From contig DCEW01000055.1 in assembly GCA_002314265.1 (NCBI GenBank), positions 5,078 to 14,059 of the forward strand: a DNA stretch of 8,982 bases, given 5' to 3'. This DNA is from Flavobacteriales bacterium UBA1820. GTDB taxonomy: Bacteria; Bacteroidota; Bacteroidia; Flavobacteriales; UBA1820. Below, piece after piece: positions 1-5,044 of this stretch. Position numbers and translations under genes: made by a program. The stretch's first letter is position 1. Each line of letters begins with the position of its first letter. The notes below the pieces were generated by a model that was not told the origin of the DNA, made no database searches, and was given only the letters and a program-made list of their open reading frames with translations.

Positions 1-37
1 TCCGCCCGATTTTTTGTCCCTTTGTCTTCCCGCAGGA

Positions 38-1027
38 TCAGTAGTCCCACGTCAGGTACATCGACCCCCAGGTAAATCCGCCTCCGAAAGTCGTCAAGAG
101 CAGTTTGTCGCCTTTCTTGAGGGTTTTTTCAAAGTCCCAGAGCAGCAGCGGCAGCGTTCCATCGGTCGTGTTGCCGTAGCGTTCGATATTGACCAGCACC
201 TTTTCTTTGGGCAGCCCCAAGTGTTCGGTGACCGATTCGATAATGCGCAGGTTGGCCTGGTGGGGCAACAGGTAGTCGATTTGCGAAGCGTCGAGACCGC
301 AGGCGTTGAGTACGTTTTGGCTGGCCTCGCACATGTTGGTGACGGCATAGCGGTAAACGGCGCGGCCATCCTGGTGGACGTATTGTCCGCCGAAGGCGGT
401 GTTTTCTGCCGTGGGAGGGTTGATCGAACCGCCCACGTCGATACGCAGGTATTCCCGTCCTGTGCCGTCGCAGCGCAGGTAGGAGTGCTCGATGCCGAAG
501 CCGTTGCGGGAGGGCTCTACCAGCACGGCGGCGGCTCCGTCCCCGAACAGGATACAGGTGGCGCGATCCATCGGGTCGATGATGGTGGACATCTTGTCCC
601 CGCCGATGACCAGGACCTTCTTGCACCGTCCTGATTCCACGAAATTGGCTGCGGTAAACAGGGCCGAGATAAAGCCCGAGCAGGCAGCGACCAGATCCAT
701 GGCAAAAGCATTGGTGGCGCCGATGCGTGAAGCTACGTAAGCGGCGGTATTGGCGACCGGATAGTCCGGAGTGATGGTGCATACCAGTACGCCGTCGATG
801 GTGGCGGGGTCGCAGGCGCTTTTGCGCAGCAGGTCTTCTGCGGCGCGGATGCACAAATGAGAGGTCCCCAGGGTGGGGTCGGTGAGAATGCGGCGCTCCT
901 TGATCCCGGTGCGGGTGGTGATCCACTCGTCGGAAGTATCTACGCGGCGGCTGATTTCTTCGTTGGTCAGAATGTAGTCCGGAACAAAACCTCCTACGGC
1001 CGAGATAGCGGCTTTTATTTTCTCCAT
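38..1027 (-). CDS. fabH: Beta-ketoacyl-ACP synthase III (FabH)
   Basis: The 329-residue product condenses an acyl-CoA primer with malonyl-ACP to start type II fatty-acid synthesis in the cytoplasm. The full thiolase-fold catalytic triad is visible: Cys116 in AACSGF, His256 in LLPHQAN and Asn286 in YGNTTDG. The C-terminal GGGFTWGS signature and the length (about 320-330 in the family) also fit. I chose the ATG at 1027, giving MEKIKAAI. The frame stays open upstream to a TTG at 1084, but those 19 residues are low-complexity and basic and lie in a repeat-rich spacer, so they are unlikely to be coding. No clear Shine-Dalgarno precedes the ATG. The gene follows rpmF after 234 bp containing a terminator-like hairpin, so it may need its own promoter; only a weak 7/8 match to TAnnTTTG (1082-1089, - strand) was seen. 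It is complete, with a TGA stop at 38-40. Primer preference (acetyl or branched) cannot be read from the sequence. Confidence 0.96.
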   Translation of the reverse strand: MEKIKAAISAVGGFVPDYILTNEEISRRVDTSDEWITTRTGIKERRILTDPTLGTSHLCIRAAEDLLRKSACDPATIDGVLVCTITPDYPVANTAAYVASRIGATNAFAMDLVAACSGFISALFTAANFVESGRCKKVLVIGGDKMSTIIDPMDRATCILFGDGAAAVLVEPSRNGFGIEHSYLRCDGTGREYLRIDVGGSINPPTAENTAFGGQYVHQDGRAVYRYAVTNMCEASQNVLNACGLDASQIDYLLPHQANLRIIESVTEHLGLPKEKVLVNIERYGNTTDGTLPLLLWDFEKTLKKGDKLLLTTFGGGFTWGSMYLTWDY

Positions 1028-1151
1028 GGGTTTCGGGCTATGGGTGTTTTTTTCTGTAAATCGTTTTTCGTTTTGTTTGGGCAAAGAAACAAAGCCCCGC
1101 CGGGGAAATCGAGGCGGATAGGGCGTGTTTATGGGTCTGTTTTTCTCTTTG

Positions 1152-1201
1152 AAAGAAAAAACACACTTTCCGAGCGAAGTCGCCTGCGCCAGAAAGTGTG
1201 T
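1152..1201 (-). terminator. Terminator-like hairpin downstream of rpmF
   Basis: Read on the - strand, a perfect 10-bp stem (1201-1192 with 1170-1161, ACACACTTTC/GAAAGTGTGT) closes a 21-nt loop and runs straight into a T tract (1160-1156, then C and TTT). It lies 61 bases past the rpmF stop. The large loop and A/T-rich stem make it weaker than a classic intrinsic terminator. It could end or attenuate the pdxA-yceD-rpmF transcript before fabH. Confidence 0.5.
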
Positions 1202-1207
1202 AGGATT

Positions 1208-1233
1208 CGCGTCGTTCTCACGGCTGCGACGCG
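1208..1233. repeat. 7-bp inverted repeat after rpmF
   Basis: CGCGTCG (1208-1214) and CGACGCG (1227-1233) pair perfectly around a 12-nt loop. On the - strand this GC-rich hairpin precedes the terminator-like stem, so the rpmF transcript would carry two hairpins in tandem. It has no T tract of its own. It may protect the mRNA 3' end or be incidental in GC-rich DNA. Confidence 0.4.
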
Positions 1234-1261
1234 GAAAACCTTTCTCGAGTCGGATGGGACT

Positions 1262-1459
1262 TTAGGCTTTCTCGGGCTCGCTCTTGTCGATGACGACCTT
1301 GCCGCGGTAGTACAACTTGCCTTCGTGCCAGTAGGCGCGGTGCGAAAGGTGAGCCTGTCCGGTTACCGGGCAAATCGAAATCTGCTGTGCGACTGCATGG
1401 TGATGCGAACGTCTTTTGTCTCTGCGGGTGGAACCCTGGCGTCTTTTAGGATGTGCCAT
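1262..1459 (-). CDS. rpmF: 50S ribosomal protein bL32, form lacking the zinc ribbon
   Basis: The 65-residue basic protein is a component of the large ribosomal subunit. The N-terminus MAHPKRRQ followed by RRDKRRSHH is the recognisable L32 signature, and the C-terminal YYRGKVVI block is also family-typical. Many L32 proteins carry two CxxC pairs that bind zinc. Here only Cys30 remains, in CPVTG, and the second pair is replaced by [12 protein letters not shown], so zinc-ribbon coordination is not possible. I believe this cysteine-poor form occurs in other Bacteroidota, so it is probably lineage-typical rather than damage. The ATG at 1459 lies 24 bases after the yceD stop, the conserved yceD-rpmF pairing. 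The upstream sequence is A-rich with no Shine-Dalgarno, and both genes probably share the promoter near 2030. Stop is TAA at 1262-1264. Confidence 0.95.
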   Translation of the reverse strand: MAHPKRRQGSTRRDKRRSHHHAVAQQISICPVTGQAHLSHRAYWHEGKLYYRGKVVIDKSEPEKA

Positions 1460-1483
1460 TTTTGTATTTCGGTTTTATCGTAT

Positions 1484-1981
1484 TTAACTTTTTATGTCTT
1501 TCAGTTTTTCCCAGCGCGGATCGACCGTCTGTTCCGTCGGTTCGGGACTCGAACTGGCTTTCGGGGCGGCGAGCTTGCCCGAGAGGTAGTCGGGATGGTA
1601 GCGCTTCTGCGGGATGTTCAGTACGATCATTTCGTAGATGTACTGTCCGAGGTTCAGTTCGGTTTCCCCCATGGGCAACAGGATGATGTCGTCGTCCAGG
1701 CTCGTTCCTTCGCCTTGTTTGACCACGCGGTGGTCCGTTCCTTGCACCGGCAGGCGAAATTCCTCGCCCGTAGCGTCGCATGGAGTAAGCACATCGCCTT
1801 GAAAGGCGAGGGACAACTCCATCAGGTTCGTCCCTTTGGTCAGTTCCGCCCGAACGTCGATCCGGGCATCGCCCCACGAATCCACGTAACCGAAATGATC
1901 GAAAAGCTCCTGTCCCACATGGTACTCGAATGTGTGAACACCGGGTGCCAGCCCGGAAAAGGAGATCCGATATTCTTTCAA
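1484..1981 (-). CDS. yceD: DUF177/YceD-family protein (23S rRNA accumulation protein family)
   Basis: The 165-residue acidic protein belongs to DUF177 (PF02620), whose E. coli member YceD is linked to 23S rRNA accumulation. Family marks are EYRISFSGL at the N-terminus, the PCDATGE motif around Cys68, an LNLGQYIYE helix near 110-117 and the terminal DPRWEKLKDI. The usual CxxC is reduced to CDAT, so one cysteine is missing. I place the start at a TTG at 1981-1979, giving MKEYRISFSGL, because family proteins usually begin just before this segment. A longer reading from TTG 2041 would lie upstream of a good -7 promoter box (2030-2037) and adds 20 residues unlike the family. It is followed after 24 bp by rpmF, its usual partner, and is probably co-transcribed with it. 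Its molecular role is not established for this phylum. The gene symbol is by family and the start is the uncertain part. Confidence 0.85.
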   Translation of the reverse strand: MKEYRISFSGLAPGVHTFEYHVGQELFDHFGYVDSWGDARIDVRAELTKGTNLMELSLAFQGDVLTPCDATGEEFRLPVQGTDHRVVKQGEGTSLDDDIILLPMGETELNLGQYIYEMIVLNIPQKRYHPDYLSGKLAAPKASSSPEPTEQTVDPRWEKLKDIKS

Positions 1982-2029
1982 CGCGTCTTTCACTTCCGAT
2001 GAAAATTTTCCGGTTACCTTACGGGAGGG

Positions 2030-2061
2030 CAAAGGTAACAATATTATCGGAAAAAAACAGA
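2030..2061 (-). promoter_or_regulatory. Bacteroidota-type promoter upstream of yceD-rpmF
   Basis: On the - strand TACCTTTG (2037-2030) matches the -7 consensus TAnnTTTG exactly. A weak -33 element, TCTG (2061-2058), lies 20 nt upstream next to a T tract. The predicted start near 2025 would give a leader of about 44 nt to the TTG at 1981. The box overlaps any longer yceD reading, which supports the shorter start. Confidence 0.6.
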
Positions 2062-2080
2062 AAATAACGGATTTTTAATA

Positions 2081-3172
2081 TCAGTCCTCCACGTGGTTGA
2101 TGTCGATGTCTTCATCTTCGCCTTCGTGGACGTCGGCTCCACGGCGTGTGCGGAGCGGATTTTGGGTCATGGCACGGTACAGGCTGCGGTTGCGCAGGAT
2201 GTCGATGGCCCGATAGACGGCAGCCCGCATCGAACTTTCGTCGGCCAACCCTTTTCCGGCGATGTCGTAGGCCGTGCCGTGGTCCGGCGAGGTGCGCACC
2301 TTGGGCAGTCCGGCGGTGAAATTGACTCCGTCCTCGAAAGCGATGGTCTTGAAAGGGATCAGGCCTTGGTCGTGGTACATGGCCAGTACGCCGTCGAAAC
2401 GGGTGTAGGCCCCGCTGCCGAAAAACCCGTCTGAGGAATAAGGACCGAAGACGTAATGTCCCCCGTCGAACAGGCGGGCGATGGTCGGGGCGATCAGTTG
2501 GCTGTCCGTGGTGCCGATCACGCCTTCGTCCCCGTTGTGCGGATCGAGACCCAGTACGGCGATGCGGGGACTGTGGAGGCAGAAATCCTCCTGCAGGGAG
2601 CGTTCCATCTGGGTCAGGCGCTTTTCCAGCAGCGGGGCCGTGATGTGTTCGGTAACCTGTGCCAGGGAAATGTGGCCGGTGGCGACGGCGATCTTCAGGC
2701 GGTCGGAGACCAGGAACATGAGCGGTTCTCCGCCCAGTTGTGCCGCCAGGTATTCGGTGTGGCCGGGAAAGGCGAAGCCTTCGCGTTGGATGTTTTTCTT
2801 GTTGATCGGGGCGGTAACCAGCGCATCGACGAGTCCATCCTTGAGGGCTTGCGTGGCCGCCGAAAGCGAGGAGAAAGCCAGTCGGCCGCCTTCCTCGGTT
2901 TCCTGCCCGGGGGTGATCACGGGGGCGTCTTCCCACAGGTTGACGATGTTGAGTTTCCCGGGGATGACCTCAGCCGGTGAATCGATGCCCACGAAGGGGA
3001 GGTCGCTGCCCAGGGCTTTTTTGTAGAAGGAAATCAGTCGGCTCGAACCGAAGACTACCGGGGTGCACAGTTCGAGCATCGCCGGGTTGTCGAAAGTCTT
3101 GATGATCACTTCCGGTCCGACGCCGTTGATGTCGCCGGTGGAGAGGCCTATGACGGGTTTGTTGTTTGCCAT
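2081..3172 (-). CDS. pdxA: 4-hydroxythreonine-4-phosphate dehydrogenase (PdxA)
   Basis: The 363-residue enzyme oxidises 4-phosphohydroxy-L-threonine with NAD(P)+, and the product goes on with deoxyxylulose 5-phosphate to pyridoxine phosphate (the DXP-dependent vitamin B6 route). Metal-binding histidines are in place: His167 (ATGHISL), His212 (GLDPHNGDEG) and His267 (MYHDQGLIPFK), matching E. coli 166/211/266 in spacing. The N-terminal GDINGVGPE motif, FPGHTE at 136-140 and TSPDHGTAYDIAG at 295-306 complete the signature. Start is the ATG at 3172 (MANNKPVIG), 58 bases after a perfect TAnnTTTG box. The frame stays open far upstream only as antisense of the next genes. The C-terminus ends in an acidic tail (GEDEDIDINHVED) beyond the catalytic core. 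It leads the leftward block, with yceD starting 99 bp downstream from its own promoter candidate. Confidence 0.96.
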   Translation of the reverse strand: MANNKPVIGLSTGDINGVGPEVIIKTFDNPAMLELCTPVVFGSSRLISFYKKALGSDLPFVGIDSPAEVIPGKLNIVNLWEDAPVITPGQETEEGGRLAFSSLSAATQALKDGLVDALVTAPINKKNIQREGFAFPGHTEYLAAQLGGEPLMFLVSDRLKIAVATGHISLAQVTEHITAPLLEKRLTQMERSLQEDFCLHSPRIAVLGLDPHNGDEGVIGTTDSQLIAPTIARLFDGGHYVFGPYSSDGFFGSGAYTRFDGVLAMYHDQGLIPFKTIAFEDGVNFTAGLPKVRTSPDHGTAYDIAGKGLADESSMRAAVYRAIDILRNRSLYRAMTQNPLRTRRGADVHEGEDEDIDINHVED

Positions 3173-3230
3173 ACGAAAGAATGGGTATTTCAGTCGGAGT
3201 ACGATCCGCAACAAGAGGGATCGCGCTGCG

Positions 3231-3262
3231 CAAATATAGCGAAAGGCGAGGGCAGCGGCAAA
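3231..3262 (-). promoter_or_regulatory. Promoter of pdxA
   Basis: On the - strand TTTG (3262-3259), a 20-nt spacer and TATATTTG (3238-3231) match both Bacteroidota sigma consensus boxes exactly. The predicted start is near 3226, giving a leader of about 54 nt. That leader contains a 6-bp inverted repeat, CGATCC (3202-3207) with GGATCG (3218-3223), loop 10 nt. The -33 box lies inside one arm of the palindrome at 3251-3294. Confidence 0.75.
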
Positions 3263-3337
3263 TCGAAAACAAGGTTTTCGCATTTGCCGCTGCCGAGCTG
3301 CATCCTGTATGATGAAAATATAGGGAAAGGTGAGTGC
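3232..3337. repeat. Diverged direct repeat flanking the palindrome
   Basis: The segments 3232-3253 and 3316-3337 match at 19 of 22 bases, offset by 84 bp. The first contains the pdxA -7 box on the - strand. The second carries the near match TATATTTT in the same position. The 237-bp divergent spacer (3173-3409) contains no gene; besides this repeat it holds the pdxA leader and promoter, the palindrome and the GHL10 promoter. Confidence 0.65.
3251..3294. repeat. 44-nt near-perfect palindrome overlapping the pdxA promoter
   Basis: Bases 3251-3263 pair with 3294-3282 (13 bp) and 3264-3270 pair with 3280-3274 (7 bp). This gives 20 pairs with one bulged C at 3281 and a 3-nt loop at 3271-3273. There is no T tract on either side, so it is not a standard terminator. 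It could be an operator, a REP-like intergenic element or a cruciform-forming site. The motif GAG lies directly on both sides (3248-3250 and 3295-3297), which may be chance. Confidence 0.8.
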
Positions 3338-3369
3338 CACGGGAGATCGGGAAAATAACGCCGGGGAGG

Positions 3370-3402
3370 GTTGCAAACACCGGGAGCTTCGGCGTATTTT
3401 TG
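3370..3402 (+). promoter_or_regulatory. Promoter of the GHL10 gene, probably giving a leaderless mRNA
   Basis: TTG (3371-3373), a 21-nt spacer and TATTTTTG (3395-3402) fit the Bacteroidota consensus. The -7 box ends only 7 nt before the ATG at 3410. With initiation usually a few bases after this box, the 5' leader would be near zero, which agrees with the lack of any Shine-Dalgarno. Confidence 0.6.
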
Positions 3403-3409
3403 TCTGCAA

Positions 3410-4981
3410 ATGAAAAAACGAAGGAAGATAAGGCAGCTCGTTTGGCTGCTGGCGTGTTTGCTGGGGGCGTGGAATGTCTCGGGACAGGATTTTGTCCCGA
3501 AGCGGGAATTCCGTGCAGCATGGATCGCCACCCTGTCGGGGATCGACTGGCCTTCGCGGGCGGGCTTGTCCGTCGAACAGCAGCAGCGGGAATACGTCCG
3601 GATACTCGATACGTTGGTCGCCTGCGGGATGAATGCGGTGATCGTGCAGGTGCGGCCGAAGGCGGATGCCTTTTATGCCTCGAAAACCGAACCCTGGAGC
3701 CAGTTCCTCACCGGAACCCGCGACGGCGACCCGGGGTACGATCCCTTGGCCTTCATGCTCGAAGAGGCGCACCGCCGGGGCTTGGAACTCCACGTGTGGC
3801 TCAACCCCTTTCGGGTAACCACCGGCGAAGACCTCTCGGTGCTTTCCCCCCGCAGCGTGGGGCGGCGGCATCCGGAATGGCTGGTGCGGTACGGGGGTCG
3901 GTGGTATCTGGACCCCGGACGGTACGAGGTGCGGAGCTATCTCTTGTCCGTAGTGGCGGAGATCGTCCGTGGGTATGATGTGGATGCCATCCACATGGAC
4001 GACTATTTCTACCCCTATCCGCAGGGCGGGCAACCGTTTCCCGACGGGAAGACCTACCAGCGCTACGGGGCTTCGCTTTTCGACGATGTGTCGCAGTGGC
4101 GCAGGGACAATGTCAACCGGTTGATAAAGGGCATTTCGGATACGATCCGGGCTTTGCGGCCGGGGGTCAAGTTCGGCATCAGTCCGTTCGGGATTTACCG
4201 CAACGCTTCGGACGACCCTTCCGGTTCGGCGACCCGGGGGCTGTCCAATTACGACGATCTGTACGCCGACGTGGCTTTGTGGGTCCGGGAAGGTTGGATC
4301 GACTACGTATTGCCCCAGTTGTATTGGGAAAACGGACATTCGGCGGCCGACTTCGGCGAATTGCTCCGTTGGTGGGGACTGCACCATGGCCGATCCCAGT
4401 TGTACATCGGGCACGGGGCTTTCAACATTTCTCCCAAGGGGAAAAATACCGTGTGGCGTACGGCCGAGGAGATTTGTCGGCAGGTGCGCATGCAGCGGGA
4501 GAATCCTTCCTCGGCCGGTTCGGCATTTTATTCGGCGCGCTACCTGGTGGAGAATGCCGGCGGACTGACCGACAGCCTGAAAACGCGGTATTACCGCCAT
4601 CCAGCCCTCGTGCCAGCCATGCCGTGGCTCGACCCCCGGGCGCCTTTGCCGCCCGAGCGGGTGCAGGTCGAGAAGACTCCGCAGGGGAGGCGGGTGAGCT
4701 GGCAGGCGGGCCGCCGCGAATCCTTGGGGGAGGCCGATCCTCCGGCGCAGGTGCGTTACTATGTGGTGTACCGTTTTTCGGCCGACCAGATGGTCAATAT
4801 CAACGATGCTTCGCACATTGTGGCCCGGGTGTGGGGCGATGCTTCGGGAGAATACACGGATACGTCCGCTCCGCCGGGACAGGTGGTGTACGTCGTTACT
4901 GCGGTGAGTGCGGCGGGGGTGGAAAATGAAGATTTTTCCGTGGCGGCACCTGCGGGCGATGTCCGGGGGCGGAAAGAATGA
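3410..4981 (+). CDS. Secreted GHL10-family (DUF187/YngK-like) glycosyl-hydrolase-like protein
   Basis: The 523-residue protein has a basic n-region (MKKRRKIRQ), a hydrophobic stretch (10-20) and a likely signal peptidase I site after VSG25, so it should be periplasmic or surface-exposed. Residues 32-400 form a GHL10 TIM barrel (PF02638): FRAAWIATLSGIDWP (34-48), VIVQVRPKADAFY (77-89), LHVWLNPFRV (127-136), AIHMDDYFYPYP (193-204) with likely active-site acids Asp197/Asp198, FGISPFGIYRN (255-265) and PQLYWE (302-307). Residues 411-510 resemble a fibronectin type III domain. E. coli DigH (YddW) of this family cleaves peptide-free peptidoglycan glycans; action on cell-wall or host/dietary glycans here is inference. 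The ATG at 3410 is chosen because an upstream extension from TTG 3371 would overlap the promoter boxes. LLAC16 is a poor lipobox (Leu at -2, short h-region), so I do not call a lipoprotein. The gene stands alone, divergent from pdxA and 63 bp before pyk. Confidence 0.88.
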   Translation: MKKRRKIRQLVWLLACLLGAWNVSGQDFVPKREFRAAWIATLSGIDWPSRAGLSVEQQQREYVRILDTLVACGMNAVIVQVRPKADAFYASKTEPWSQFLTGTRDGDPGYDPLAFMLEEAHRRGLELHVWLNPFRVTTGEDLSVLSPRSVGRRHPEWLVRYGGRWYLDPGRYEVRSYLLSVVAEIVRGYDVDAIHMDDYFYPYPQGGQPFPDGKTYQRYGASLFDDVSQWRRDNVNRLIKGISDTIRALRPGVKFGISPFGIYRNASDDPSGSATRGLSNYDDLYADVALWVREGWIDYVLPQLYWENGHSAADFGELLRWWGLHHGRSQLYIGHGAFNISPKGKNTVWRTAEEICRQVRMQRENPSSAGSAFYSARYLVENAGGLTDSLKTRYYRHPALVPAMPWLDPRAPLPPERVQVEKTPQGRRVSWQAGRRESLGEADPPAQVRYYVVYRFSADQMVNINDASHIVARVWGDASGEYTDTSAPPGQVVYVVTAVSAAGVENEDFSVAAPAGDVRGRKE

Positions 4982-4983
4982 CG

Positions 4984-4991
4984 TATCTTTG
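4984..4991 (+). promoter_or_regulatory. Promoter -7 box of pyk
   Basis: TATCTTTG is a perfect TAnnTTTG match two bases after the GHL10 stop codon. No good -33 TTTG is seen about 20 nt upstream, where the sequence lies within the 3' end of the GHL10 gene. The predicted start near 4996 leaves a leader of roughly 49 nt. Confidence 0.5.
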
Positions 4992-4998
4992 CGCAGGA

Positions 4999-5026
4999 TT
5001 TCGGACGCCCTCCGAAAAAGGGGGGG
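4999..5026 (+). promoter_or_regulatory. Hairpin and G7 tract in the pyk leader
   Basis: TTTCGGA (4999-5005) pairs with TCCGAAA (5011-5017) around the 5-nt loop CGCCC. AA, G and further bases follow, with a run of seven G at 5020-5026. There is no T tract, so this is not an obvious terminator for the GHL10 gene. It would sit almost at the 5' end of the pyk mRNA and may stabilise it. Confidence 0.5.
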
Positions 5027-5035
5027 CAAAAACAA

Positions 5036-5042
5036 AGAGGAG
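5036..5042 (+). promoter_or_regulatory. Strong Shine-Dalgarno of pyk
   Basis: AGAGGAG ends two bases before the ATG at 5045. It is the only clear purine-rich ribosome-binding site in the window and fixes the pyk start. Confidence 0.6.
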
Positions 5043-5044
5043 AA

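Larger units (their letters stand above)
1028..1261. other. rpmF-fabH spacer rich in short inverted repeats
   Basis: This 234-bp gap has no convincing gene but holds five inverted repeats in a row: 1072-1078 with 1087-1093 (7 bp, 8-nt loop), 1095-1099 with 1101-1105, 1140-1146 with 1154-1160 (7 bp, 7-nt loop), 1161-1170 with 1192-1201 (10 bp) and 1208-1214 with 1227-1233 (7 bp). In many bacteria plsX sits between rpmF and fabH, and here it is absent. The region may be a terminator or regulatory zone, a decayed or deleted gene, or a dispersed intergenic repeat; the sequence alone does not decide. Confidence 0.6.

Noticed and set aside
1..37. Start of the next leftward gene (perhaps era)
   Set aside because: No start codon or coding signature is visible in 37 bases; it would be only a guess from gene order in related genomes.
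1082..1105. Possible promoter for fabH (TTTCTTTG on the - strand) and the CCCCG/CGGGG repeat beside it
   Set aside because: It matches only 7 of 8 positions, has no -33 box at the right spacing and lies in low-complexity sequence. It is too weak to list as a promoter.
857..2002. 381-codon + strand frame across fabH, rpmF and yceD
   Set aside because: It crosses three well-supported - strand genes and their spacers and shows no family resemblance.
3452..3463. Possible lipoprotein signal (LLAC) in the GHL10 protein
   Set aside because: Leu at -2 is unusual, the hydrophobic region before Cys16 is too short, and a better signal peptidase I site follows at VSG-QD.
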